NCBI GenBank assembly: GCA_024742415.1
Contig: JANSYN010000012.1
Span: 1-64,000, forward strand
Source of the DNA: Gammaproteobacteria bacterium
GTDB taxonomy: Bacteria; Pseudomonadota; Gammaproteobacteria; Pseudomonadales; Halieaceae
Length of the DNA stretch: 64,000 bases
Direction of reading: 5' to 3'
Part shown: one piece after another, positions 56,257 through 64,000 of the stretch
How the letters are laid out: the number at the start of each line of letters is the position of its first letter
How positions within the stretch are numbered: the first letter of the stretch is position 1
The notes under the pieces: generated by a model
The model's input: the letters and a program-made list of their open reading frames with translations, nothing else
The model's database searches: none
Told to the model about the DNA's origin: nothing
Made by a program: the position numbers and the translations under genes

Positions 56257-58628
56257 CAGTGATGTTTGCGCAAACCTGTCTTGCGCCTCGGCTTGCGTGT
56301 TGATTTATCGCCCTGACCTTTACCACCCTTACCCGCTTTCTGGCCTTTGCCGGGCTTGCCCGCCGCACCGGCGGCGGGTTTACCCCTGGCACCCTTTTTA
56401 GCCGGGTTTTTCTCCGCTATCAATTCCAGGTCGATTTTCCGGTCATCCAGGTCAACCCGGGCAACCTGCACCCTCACCGACCCGCCGAGCTGGAAGCTCC
56501 GCCCACTGCGCTCGCCGAGCAGTCGCTGTGTGGATTTCTCGAAATGGTAATAATCCCCGGGCAAGGCGGTAACGTGCACCAGCCCCTCTATATACAGGTC
56601 GACCAGTTCAACAAACAGGCCAAAACTGGTCACTGCGGCAATGACGCCGTCAAACTCCTCTCCCACGTGCTCCTGCAGATACTCGCACTTGAGCCAGGCA
56701 TCGACCTCACGGGTAGCGTCGTCTGCACGGCGCTCTGTCATCGAGCAATGCTCACCGAACCCCACCATCGCTTTCATGTCATAGGGGAATATGCGCTTGG
56801 CTGGCAGTGTGCCGGCACCCGTCATGCGACGCACGCCCTTGATCTTGCGCTCACTGCGTATGAGGTGGCGGATGCCGCGGTGTACCAGAAGATCGGGATA
56901 GCGCCGGATTGGCGACGTAAAATGCGCGTAGCCTTCATAGTTCAGGCCGAAGTGCCCCCTGTTCTCGGGTTGGTAGACTGCCTGGCTCAGAGACCGCAGG
57001 AGCATGGTCTGGATCACATGCGCATCGTCACGCTCCGCGATCTGCGCCAGCACGGTTTGATAGTCCACCGGAGAGGGTTTGTCACCACCGCGCAGGTCCA
57101 ACGCGATCTCACCCAGATATTTGCGCAGGTTCTCGAGTTTCTCCTCGTTGGGGCCCTCGTGAACGCGAAACAACATGGGTAGTTTACTGGCCTCATAAAA
57201 CTGCGCCGTCGCAACATTTGCGCACAGCATGCACTCTTCTATCAGCTTGTGCGCGTCATTGCGCACCACAGGTACAATCGCATCGATCTTGCGGTGGGCG
57301 TCAAAAATAATCCGCGTTTCCTGGGTATCGAAATCGATCGCACCGCGCCGCTCCCGCGCCCCGCGGAGTACACGGTACAGGCCATGCAAGCGCTGCAGGT
57401 CCTGCACGCGCTTTTTGTCGACCTGGGGATGACCACCCTCCTCCAGCACAGCACCCACCTGGGTGTATGTCAGTCGTGCATGGGAATGGATCACTGCCTC
57501 ATAAAACGCATGGCTGCGGGGTAGGCCCGCGTTGTCGAGGTCGATTTCACAGACCATGGCAAGGCGATCCACCCGGGGCTTCAGGGAGCAAAGCCCATTG
57601 GACAATGCTTCCGGGAGCATTGGTACCACGCGCTCGGGAAAGTAAACTGAATTGCCGCGCCTGGCTGCTTCTTCGTCCAGCGCCGACCCCGGTCGCACAT
57701 AGTGCGAAACATCCGCAATCGCCACCCACAGGCGCCAGCCGCCGTTGCGCAACTGCTCACAGTAGACCGCATCGTCAAAATCTCGGGCGTCCTCGCCATC
57801 GATAGTCACAAAGGGCAGTTTGCGCAAATCCACCCGGTGCTGCTTATCCGCCTCAATTGGCTCCGCTTCCAGCGCGGCCGCCTCATCCAGCACTTCATCG
57901 GGCCATTCCCAGGGTATGCCATGGGAACGGATAGCTACGTCAATTTCCAGACCCGGGTCAAGATGATCGCCCAGGATTTCGGTGATACGGCCTTTTGCTC
58001 CGAGTTGGCGCGTAGGGTAATCCGTGATCTGCGCGGTCACAATCTGACCGGCCACTGCCTCCTGCTTGGCGTTGGGCGGAATCAGTATCTGTTGCGTGAT
58101 GCGGCTGTTGTCCGGTATCACGTAGCCGATACCGCTTTCCTCCTGGTAGCGTCCAACCACTTGGGTATGCCCGCGCGCCAGCACTTCGACGACCTTGCCT
58201 TCCAGCCTGCCGCGCCGGTCTTCACCGGTGACTTGCACCAGCACCTCGTCGCCATCAAAGACGAAATGCATCTGCCGCGAATTGAGGTAAAGGTCATCGC
58301 CGCCGCCAACTGGCATGGCAAACCCATAGCCGTCACGATGGCCCTGAACCTTGCAGTGCAATAAATCCATGCGCTCGACCACAGCATAGGCCTCACGCCT
58401 GTCCTGCATCACCTGCGCATCGCGCACCATAGCGCGCAGCCGCTTGCCCAGGGCATCGATCTGCTCATCTGCGGTGAGTTCCAGTTTCCTGGCGATTTGC
58501 TTCCTGTTCAGCGGTTTTTTGGCCTGCGCCAGAATATCGAGAATCACCTCACGGCTGGGGATAGGGTTGTCATAGCGGCGCGCTTCGCGCTCGGCATGAG
58601 GGTCGGCAATCTTGCCTTTTTTTGTCAT
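56256..58628 (-). CDS. rnr: Ribonuclease R
   Basis: Processive 3'-5' exoribonuclease able to degrade structured RNA. 790 aa. N-terminal helix-turn-helix (KPLNRKQIARKLELT) and cold-shock domains, the RNB catalytic motif DGEDARDFDDAVY with the four Asp, and an S1 domain (FDGVIAAVTSFGLFVELVDL). A long Lys/Gly-rich basic tail (KGARGKPAAGAAGKPGKGQK onward) replaces the usual E. coli-type C terminus. Confidence 0.97.
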   Translation of the reverse strand: MTKKGKIADPHAEREARRYDNPIPSREVILDILAQAKKPLNRKQIARKLELTADEQIDALGKRLRAMVRDAQVMQDRREAYAVVERMDLLHCKVQGHRDGYGFAMPVGGGDDLYLNSRQMHFVFDGDEVLVQVTGEDRRGRLEGKVVEVLARGHTQVVGRYQEESGIGYVIPDNSRITQQILIPPNAKQEAVAGQIVTAQITDYPTRQLGAKGRITEILGDHLDPGLEIDVAIRSHGIPWEWPDEVLDEAAALEAEPIEADKQHRVDLRKLPFVTIDGEDARDFDDAVYCEQLRNGGWRLWVAIADVSHYVRPGSALDEEAARRGNSVYFPERVVPMLPEALSNGLCSLKPRVDRLAMVCEIDLDNAGLPRSHAFYEAVIHSHARLTYTQVGAVLEEGGHPQVDKKRVQDLQRLHGLYRVLRGARERRGAIDFDTQETRIIFDAHRKIDAIVPVVRNDAHKLIEECMLCANVATAQFYEASKLPMLFRVHEGPNEEKLENLRKYLGEIALDLRGGDKPSPVDYQTVLAQIAERDDAHVIQTMLLRSLSQAVYQPENRGHFGLNYEGYAHFTSPIRRYPDLLVHRGIRHLIRSERKIKGVRRMTGAGTLPAKRIFPYDMKAMVGFGEHCSMTERRADDATREVDAWLKCEYLQEHVGEEFDGVIAAVTSFGLFVELVDLYIEGLVHVTALPGDYYHFEKSTQRLLGERSGRSFQLGGSVRVQVARVDLDDRKIDLELIAEKNPAKKGARGKPAAGAAGKPGKGQKAGKGGKGQGDKSTRKPRRKTGLRKHH

Positions 58629-58689
58629 AAATCGGACTCGTTAGGAGTGATCGGGGGGAACGTGGCCATTGGGGCAGTATACGCAAGGA

Positions 58690-58718
58690 TTGACAAAGCC
58701 GCGCCCGAAAAGTTACAT
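58690..58718 (+). promoter_or_regulatory. Promoter of tRNA-Leu
   Basis: Perfect TTGACA (58690-58695), a 17-base spacer and TTACAT (58713-58718). A GC-rich stretch (GCGCGCCC) follows in the discriminator, as for other stable-RNA promoters. It lies about 40 bases before the tRNA and is divergent from rnr. Confidence 0.7.
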
Positions 58719-58758
58719 TGCGCGCCCTCGTGAGTGCACCCGCAGGGTGTACTTTCTG

Positions 58759-58845
58759 GCCCAGGTGGTGAAATTGGTAGACACGCTAGCTTCAGGTGCT
58801 AGTGCTCGAAAGGGCGTGGAGGTTCAAGTCCTCTCCTGGGCACCA
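58759..58845 (+). tRNA. leu-tRNA: tRNA-Leu (anticodon CAG)
   Basis: An 87-nt class II tRNA with a long variable arm. Acceptor GCCCAGG/CCTGGGC, anticodon stem CTAGC/GCTAG around loop TTCAGGT (anticodon CAG), T arm GGTTCAAGTCC and encoded CCA. It has its own promoter and terminator and stands alone. Confidence 0.97.
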
Positions 58846-58857
58846 TCTTGTTTCTGG

Positions 58858-58883
58858 AACCGCGTCACGTGACGCGGTTTTTT
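58858..58883 (+). terminator. Rho-independent terminator of tRNA-Leu
   Basis: Perfect arms ACCGCGTCAC (from 58859) and GTGACGCGGT form a long uninterrupted stem directly after the tRNA and are followed by a T-run (58878-58883). The minus-strand gene to the right ends inside this T-run. Confidence 0.92.
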
Positions 58884-59880
58884 ATTGCATGCGCTGCGCG
58901 CCCGACGACAGTGCCGGCGCAGACCAGCCCAGCGCGATCGACAGACCGCCGAGCAGCGCGCCACAGACACCCGCCAGGCCAAAACAGATACCGAGCATAA
59001 GCGCGCTCTCGGCTGTTGCCCCCAGGGGCACCAGGATCACAAGAAACCCGGCCTCGCGCACACCCCAACCAGCCAATGACACGGGAATCATCGAGATTAG
59101 CAGTATCGCGCCGGTAATCGCGATTGCCAGCGCTACCGAGATATCAATTCCGAGGGCAACTGCAATGACCAGAACGCTGATACCCGGCAACAGCTGAGCG
59201 ACAAGCGACACACCCAGGGCCTGCGCCAACTGACGCCTGTTGAGCTCGCTGGCGGCGAGTTTCTCTACCAAGGCGCCAACGCCGCGAACGCGCGACAGCA
59301 GCGCGGACAGACGCAACCACTGGCTCAAAGTGAGCACAACCACGCACACCACTGTCACCGCAGCACCCAGCGCCAGCAGCGTGAGCACTTTGTACTGTTC
59401 CACTGGCCCATTCCACAATATCGCAGCGGCGAGCACGGTAAAGGATGAGGCGCCGATGGCGCCGAACAGGCGGTCGCGAAACACACTGAGCAAGGCATCA
59501 CTGACAGCAACGCCAAATGCTCGCCAACGCAAGATGCGTACCGCGTCGCCACCGATAAAGGATGGCAGCGCCTGGTTAAAGAACAGGCCCTCCATGTAGG
59601 CTGCAAAGCTCCTGGTGAAACCCGGGACGGCCTCCACATGCGCCGCCATGAGGCGCCAGCGCACGGTACACAACATCGCCTGCATCACATTCAGCGCCAC
59701 AGCGATACCAAAAGCCGCTATTAACGCGGGCACCATCAATGGCCGCAAGTTCTGCAGGGGAACCTGTCTGGAAATAAAGTAATAGATCAGTACAACAACC
59801 GCCAGGCGTGCCGCAAGCATCAACCATTTATTGAAGCTGCTACCGCCAGCAACCTGCCGCACGCTCACAGTATCATCCAC
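58882..59880 (-). CDS. Lysylphosphatidylglycerol synthase transmembrane-domain (UPF0104) family protein
   Basis: About 332 aa, seven to eight membrane spans, with no MprF-type C-terminal synthase domain. AAYMEGLFFNQALPSFIGGDAVRILR (shown in part: FFNQALPSFIGGDAVRILR) and SLAGWGVREAGF are the family motifs. Such stand-alone proteins are often encoded with polyprenyl-glycan glycosyltransferases and may handle lipid-linked sugars. GTG 59880, whose GTGGATGA overlaps the previous stop by eight bases, was taken as start; TTG 59928 is possible. Confidence 0.82.
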   Translation of the reverse strand: MDDTVSVRQVAGGSSFNKWLMLAARLAVVVLIYYFISRQVPLQNLRPLMVPALIAAFGIAVALNVMQAMLCTVRWRLMAAHVEAVPGFTRSFAAYMEGLFFNQALPSFIGGDAVRILRWRAFGVAVSDALLSVFRDRLFGAIGASSFTVLAAAILWNGPVEQYKVLTLLALGAAVTVVCVVVLTLSQWLRLSALLSRVRGVGALVEKLAASELNRRQLAQALGVSLVAQLLPGISVLVIAVALGIDISVALAIAITGAILLISMIPVSLAGWGVREAGFLVILVPLGATAESALMLGICFGLAGVCGALLGGLSIALGWSAPALSSGAQRMQ

Positions 59881-61564
59881 GGCCAGCAGGGTGGTCGGCA
59901 CCACTATCGACTGGTTTCTTGCGGGCAATAAACAGTTTTATGTCGCCTAGCGAAACCGGCACCATGAGCTTCTCGGGAATAAAACGGGTCAGTGCATCAA
60001 GCGGACGCTGCAACCACCCAGGCAGTATATGCAGGCCCCTGGAGTAGACGTATCTGACCCTCGCGTAGTGTACGTAGGAATCGGTGTGTTCCAGCGTAAA
60101 CCCCGCCCGGCCCAGTAAATCCGCAACGGTATCCCGGTCAAAGTAGTACAGGTGCATATTCATAAGCCAGGGCCAACGCGTTTTCAGCAGGCGTGGTGCC
60201 CAGGTATTGATGTCCATGGTGGACACACAGAGCGTGCCACCTGGCTGGAGGTACTGTGCGCATGATTCGATAAACGCCTTCGGGTCGCGCACGTGTTCCA
60301 GCACGTCCCAACTCACTACGACGTCATAGCTGGACTTCAGGGAATCGCGATTCTGCGCAAGAAACCCCTGGAATACTTTGACACCCGATTGATTGAGAGC
60401 GTACTGCGCCGCCCATCGCGAGGGCTCAACGCCCTCGCCCTGCCAGCCGCGACGCTCTACTTCCTTCAGGAACAGGCCGCAATACGCCCCGACCTCCAGC
60501 AAAGTGGCAGGCTGCACGGGCACAAAAGGCGCTATTTGATCGAAACAACGGGCAAAGGTTTTCTCCCGTGCGGGGATGTTCTCCAGATAAGTGGTATCGA
60601 CAACATTCTCATAGTTATCTTCCAGCTCTGCAGAAAACAGGCTTCTCGGTACCTGCTCCAATGAACAACACAGACAGGTATAGACTGGCGGGTAGTCTGC
60701 CGAGCCCACGGCTGTACAGCGCAGTTGCTCCTCGTCGATATCGACCTGAGAGTCTCGTTCGCTGCGCGACCCGTAGTGCTTCATAGCCAGTACCGAATCG
60801 CCGCAGTTGGGACATGCATCCGTCACAAATACATCGGGTTTCATGTCTCTAAAAATACCGAGCCGGCCAACTCCCAACAGGAGTAAATCGAAGGCGCTGG
60901 CAAAGATTTGCATGCGCGGAATCTTGGAGGCACCGCGGGTCCGATCAGAGAAGTGAATCGGATACTCACGCAGCTGCACGCCACATTTGCGCAGGTAGTA
61001 GACCAACTCAACGCCGTAGCTATAGCCAGAGGAATCAATATGGCGCAGCGGCAGCTTCTTCAGGCTTTCTACGTCAAAAACGCGGAAGTAGGTGGTGAGT
61101 TCCTTGAGCTTGATACCCAGTACATTGCGCGCGACGATATTACCTATTCGACTTACCGCGTCACGGTAACCGGTATAGTCACTCGTGCCGCCCTCACAAT
61201 ATCGCGACCCGGTGACAAACACATTCCTGTCATGCAGTTTGAGCATGTTGGGAATCTCTCGCGGGTCATGCGAAAAATCGGCGTCCATGGTAACCAGCGT
61301 GTCATAACCCTCGCGGATGGCGTAGAAAATAGCGTATTTGTGGGCGCTGCCGATACCCAGCTTGCGCGGTCGCCGAATACTGTAAATATTGCTGTGGAGC
61401 TGTCGCTTCTCTTCGACAATGTCCCAGGTACCATCGGGAGAGTTATCGTCCACGATCAACACGTCGGCATCAGGCACACTGGCTATGATCTGGTCAATCA
61501 TCAGCCCGATGTTCTCACGCTCGTTAAAGCATGTTGTGAAGATCAATGTTTTCGATGTCGACAT
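59873..61564 (-). CDS. Polyprenol-phosphate glycosyltransferase (DPM1-like) fused to a SAM methyltransferase
   Basis: 563 aa. N-terminal GT2 domain (about 1-240) of the dolichyl-phosphate mannose synthase type: DDNSPDGTWDIV, MDADFSHDPREIP, TGSRYCEGG and SGYSYGVELVYYLRKCG. It lacks a C-terminal membrane anchor. A Cys-rich linker follows (CPNCGDS ... CLCCSLEQ; zinc ribbon, about 250-305). A methyltransferase domain with LLEVGAYCGLFLKEVERRGW and VVSWDVLEHVRDP ends the protein. It would make a polyprenol-phosphate sugar and also methylate a sugar or its carrier. Overlaps the next membrane protein gene. Confidence 0.85.
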   Translation of the reverse strand: MSTSKTLIFTTCFNERENIGLMIDQIIASVPDADVLIVDDNSPDGTWDIVEEKRQLHSNIYSIRRPRKLGIGSAHKYAIFYAIREGYDTLVTMDADFSHDPREIPNMLKLHDRNVFVTGSRYCEGGTSDYTGYRDAVSRIGNIVARNVLGIKLKELTTYFRVFDVESLKKLPLRHIDSSGYSYGVELVYYLRKCGVQLREYPIHFSDRTRGASKIPRMQIFASAFDLLLLGVGRLGIFRDMKPDVFVTDACPNCGDSVLAMKHYGSRSERDSQVDIDEEQLRCTAVGSADYPPVYTCLCCSLEQVPRSLFSAELEDNYENVVDTTYLENIPAREKTFARCFDQIAPFVPVQPATLLEVGAYCGLFLKEVERRGWQGEGVEPSRWAAQYALNQSGVKVFQGFLAQNRDSLKSSYDVVVSWDVLEHVRDPKAFIESCAQYLQPGGTLCVSTMDINTWAPRLLKTRWPWLMNMHLYYFDRDTVADLLGRAGFTLEHTDSYVHYARVRYVYSRGLHILPGWLQRPLDALTRFIPEKLMVPVSLGDIKLFIARKKPVDSGADHPAGRG

Positions 61565-61931
61565 ACAGTCGTCCGTATCTACCAGGCAGTCTTAGCTGCA
61601 CAGCCTTCACCAAACAGTCGTGACAACCTGTGGCTTGCTGGACCTGGGCTAAGTCGTCAAGACGCAGAGTGTAGTGTGGTCTCCTGACGGCCGCTAGCAG
61701 TGCAAGTACAAATTATGGTTATCGTGCAATCGCGCTCCACACTTCTCAACGAACACGATCATCAAGGATACAAAATGCCATGGTGCATCGCACTAAGAGA
61801 AGCCAGCACCGGCGTTACACACAGCAGATTAAGCCAAATACTGAGGCGTAGGTCACAAAACACCCCAGTGTCACTGCTCACGGAACGCGCTTTGCGCAAG
61901 ACCTCGCGTGAACCGCTGAACGCCTGCCTAC
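61565..61931. other. Intergenic stretch without a recognisable gene
   Basis: Between the GT2-methyltransferase start and the acyltransferase stop, both on the minus strand. Open frames here are short and have no family character. No tRNA, terminator or clear promoter pair could be read. It must contain the promoter for the GT2-methyltransferase gene. Confidence 0.5.
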
Positions 61932-63095
61932 CTAGCGCTTTATCAGGACCCGACGCAGATACTTCTGGCAGGGGTACTCAAAATAGAAATAGCTCAGGTA
62001 TGAAAGTGGCCACAGGATAAAATAGAACATGAGCACCGACGTCACGGAATAGAAGAACGCTCGGTCGATACCAAGCCAGTTGATGACCAGGATGAAAAGT
62101 ATCTGCAAGGGAAAGTGCAGCAGGTACAAGGCATAACTCATGTCACCGATCACGTGTATGCGCTTACCCAGACTCCCCCGGATCGTCTCTATAATGGCCA
62201 GTACAACAATCGTCAGCGGGATCACAAGTATTGTCGCGAACAGGCTTGAGTCGAAAACATGCAGCAGTTGCTGCAGCGCAGACCCGGGGAGGAAAGCCTT
62301 GATATCGCCACCGATCCCGGTGCTGCTGTACATGTCGGCTATGGCGATCGCCCAGAGCACAACCAGCAGTGGTACGAGCAGCAGCAGAACGCGCTTCAAC
62401 TCGAAGCTCTTCAACCGCGTGTAAAGAATGTACGCCACCCCACCAACAAAGAACGAATGAAAACCCATACCCATTGGCCGGTCGACATTGACCTCGATAT
62501 AAAAACCCACGCTGGCAATCACGACGGCCGCCAACGCCAACAGGCGCGGTTTACAGAAGAACGCCAGCAAAAAGAAGGAAATGTACATCAATACTTCGAC
62601 CGACACCGTCCATGCCGGGCCGTTGAACGAAAAGCCGTCCTGAAACCCCCAGGCATTGATGAACAGCAGGTTCAGCATCAGGTGGTACCAGTCATTCTCC
62701 TGGTAGACAAAGTAACTGCCGGTTTGCGCGACAACCATGTACTGACCGACGATCACCATCAACAGCGTAACGATGTGCAGGGGGTATAACCGTGAGAACC
62801 TCAGCGCCGCATACTTGACGGCCGAAACAGAGCCATTGCGAATCGGCTCGGCATACAACCAGAAAAAAATGAACCCGGAGAGCGAGAAGAAAAAATCAAC
62901 CGCATAAATGCCTTGTGTGTACAGCGGCTTGAGTATGTGGAACAACGGCTGGTCGGTGAGCACGAAATCAGGAGAGACCTGGCCACCGTCGTAGAAGAAA
63001 TGCTGCCAATGAAAAAAAATGATAAAGAAGGTAAGGCCACCCCTGAGGACGTCAAGGGAATAAAAGCGGGCCGGAGTGACGTAGGTGTTTGCCAT
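61932..63095 (-). CDS. Acyltransferase 3 (OafA/YrhL type)
   Basis: 387 aa inner-membrane O-acyltransferase with about ten spans. FYSLDVLRGGLTFFIIFFHW has the conserved Arg and His of the family, FFFSLSGFIFFWLYA the next motif. No SGNH domain is attached. Likely acetylates a surface glycan, fitting the neighbouring glycosyltransferase. ATG 63095 (MANTYVTPARF) was chosen; a longer in-frame extension upstream is not family-like. Confidence 0.88.
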   Translation of the reverse strand: MANTYVTPARFYSLDVLRGGLTFFIIFFHWQHFFYDGGQVSPDFVLTDQPLFHILKPLYTQGIYAVDFFFSLSGFIFFWLYAEPIRNGSVSAVKYAALRFSRLYPLHIVTLLMVIVGQYMVVAQTGSYFVYQENDWYHLMLNLLFINAWGFQDGFSFNGPAWTVSVEVLMYISFFLLAFFCKPRLLALAAVVIASVGFYIEVNVDRPMGMGFHSFFVGGVAYILYTRLKSFELKRVLLLLVPLLVVLWAIAIADMYSSTGIGGDIKAFLPGSALQQLLHVFDSSLFATILVIPLTIVVLAIIETIRGSLGKRIHVIGDMSYALYLLHFPLQILFILVINWLGIDRAFFYSVTSVLMFYFILWPLSYLSYFYFEYPCQKYLRRVLIKR

Positions 63096-63466
63096 TAACA
63101 GGTTCAGGACACTAATCCACGGCCACCCAGTATAGTGGCCCGCCGGTGCAAATAATACGCATGGCAGCGACTGCATTTCACAGTTGTGCTCCAGTTCTAT
63201 CTTTTGACAACGCGACCCCCGGCCTTGCGGCACTCAGACCCAGGGGCGCACGGGCAAGCAGTCGGGGCCAGAGGCGCCAGGACACGCACCATCCGGCCAG
63301 ACCACATCCGGGCAATGCCCGCCGATTCGCCAGTGTGCCGCAACCCCGGGCCTTGCGCATAACAGTCGTCGCCGCCCAGCCCGGCTCAATGACGATCAAT
63401 GACGGAAAGGGTCACAAGGTACGGTGACCGCGCACGGAAACAAACGATGAATTGATCGGTAAAAGG
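63096..63466. other. Intergenic stretch without a recognisable gene
   Basis: Upstream of the acyltransferase. A 93-codon open frame on the plus strand (63146-63427) is Arg/Pro/His-rich, of shadow character, and has no family similarity that can be seen. No convincing promoter, repeat or RNA gene was found. Confidence 0.5.
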
Positions 63467-63576
63467 CTGCCCGGGCGAACCCGGGCAGCACAGCGGGCCT
63501 GCCGCTTTGGGGGATGCCGAAGACAACAGGCCCTGCTGAAGCCCGTCCATGGAGACATCCAGCACGAAAAACTATA
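63467..63576 (-). ncRNA. Candidate structured small RNA with terminator
   Basis: On the minus strand a TATAGT -10-like box (63576-63571) is followed by two strong stems. The first pairs CAGCAGGGCCTG with CAGGCCCGCTG (63538-63527 and 63501-63491), with one bulged base and a 25-base loop. The second pairs CTGCCCGGG with CCCGGGCAG (63488-63480 and 63475-63467) around a tetraloop, then CCTTTT. The first stem could start near 63564, giving a transcript of about 100 nt. The -35 is poor. It may equally be the 3' end of the histidine kinase message upstream. Confidence 0.4.
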
Positions 63577-63696
63577 GGTGTATGGCGCAGAAATTACTGT
63601 AAAAGCTGTTTTACGTTTGCTTGCAATGTCAGGCCATGCGCTCACAATGATATGCATTGGAACAGGAGTCCCGCGCCGCAGGGTCAACGAAGCATG

Positions 63697-64000
63697 CTAC
63701 GCACCAGGGTCGAGCGGCAGTCGCAAAACAAAGCTCGCACCCTGGCCTTGTCGGTTGGCAGCTCGCAGGGTACCGCCATGCGTTTCGGTCACCACCAGCG
63801 CAAATCGCAAGCCAAGCCCAACCCCCTCGGTTGCCGCCCTGCCTTGTTCAAACGCTTCGAAGATACGCCCCATATCAGCAGGGTCAATGCCCGGACCCTC
63901 ATCGCTAACGACAAACTCCACCGCGTTCGCCAGCACCATGGTTTCGACAGTAATGACGGACCGGTCTGCGCTGTGCTTCAGCGCATTGTCGAGCAGGTTC
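63697..64000 (-). CDS. Sensor histidine kinase, C-terminal ATPase domain (cut by window edge)
   Basis: About 100 residues are visible. The N box NLLDNALKHSA, the G1 box SDEGPGID, the F box IFEAFEQG and the G2 box GVGLGLRFA of the HATPase domain occur in order, ending LRLPLDPGA. The sensor and dimerisation parts lie to the right of the window, and the frame runs through position 64000. The intergenic 63577-63696 holds a GTAAAA/TTTTAC inverted repeat at 63599-63614. Partner regulator not visible. Confidence 0.93.
   Translation of the reverse strand, partial: NLLDNALKHSADRSVITVETMVLANAVEFVVSDEGPGIDPADMGRIFEAFEQGRAATEGVGLGLRFALVVTETHGGTLRAANRQGQGASFVLRLPLDPGA

Noticed and set aside
63146..63427. 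93-codon plus-strand frame upstream of the acyltransferase
   Set aside because: Low-complexity Arg/Pro/His content and no recognisable domain.

Overview
The window looks like a chromosomal stretch of a GC-rich marine gammaproteobacterium of the Pseudomonas/Cellvibrionales type. The evidence is the Pseudomonas-like riboflavin/isoprenoid block (xseB-ispA ... ribA-pgpA-thiL-nusB-ribH-ribBA-ribE-ribD-nrdR-glyA), a MerR-controlled leucine/isovalerate (liu) operon, the tRNA-Thr/Tyr/Gly/Thr-tuf array beside coaX-birA, and a DnaT-like/lambda-P-like gene pair next to dnaB. The assignment is inference from gene order and protein similarity by eye; no database search was run. No insertion sequence, integrase, CRISPR array or rRNA gene was found.

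Layout. 1-2.7 kb: 5' end of tuf and tRNA-Thr(GGT), -Gly(TCC), -Tyr(GTA) on the minus strand, then a malonyl-CoA-synthetase-like gene, then tRNA-Thr(TGT); both tRNA groups have strong promoters. 3-6.3 kb: accessory block with an NAD-dependent sugar epimerase-like protein and two PAPS-type sulfotransferases, one apparently starting at CTG. 6.4-8.1 kb: coaX and birA. 8.2-15.2 kb: liuR-liuA-liuB-liuC-liuD-liuE, converting isovaleryl-CoA to acetoacetate and acetyl-CoA. 15.3-22.6 kb: housekeeping and small hypothetical genes (yaeQ, a fatty acid hydroxylase-like protein, a DUF2959 lipoprotein, ogt, a metallo-beta-lactamase-fold protein, a DUF465 protein, cysQ, yrfG, hslR). 22.6-24.5 kb: dxs.

24.6-34.8 kb: a surface-polymer locus placed between dxs and xseB-ispA. 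It encodes two methyltransferases, a GT4 and a GT2 glycosyltransferase, a CDP-glycerol glycerophosphotransferase-like enzyme (TagB/TagF type), a glycerol-3-phosphate cytidylyltransferase (TagD), a KpsC/KpsS-like capsule glycosyltransferase, a Wzx-like flippase, and a 609-residue protein that reads as nucleotidyltransferase + nucleoside-diphosphate-kinase-like + protein-kinase-like domains. A teichoic-acid-like chemistry in a Gram-negative background, with this three-part enzyme, is the best candidate for an undescribed system.

34.9-47.5 kb: xseB, ispA, then the riboflavin/thiamine block on the minus strand, glyA, ettA, tesB. The RibBA protein lacks key residues in both halves. 47.6-52.7 kb: a PilZ protein, radA, and a probable helicase-loading pair (three DnaT-like repeats plus a lambda-P-like protein) facing dnaB. 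52.9-58.6 kb: rpsF-rpsR-membrane protein-rplI and rnr-rlmB on the minus strand. 58.7-63.1 kb: tRNA-Leu(CAG), then a second glycan/lipid block (LPG-synthase-type membrane protein, a dolichyl-phosphate-mannose-synthase-like glycosyltransferase fused to a methyltransferase, an acyltransferase-3). 63.5-64 kb: a candidate structured small RNA and the C-terminal end of a sensor histidine kinase cut by the window edge.

Three separate surface-glycan blocks (3-6 kb, 24.6-34.8 kb, 59-63 kb) are set into otherwise conserved gene order; each sits beside a tRNA gene or splits a conserved operon.
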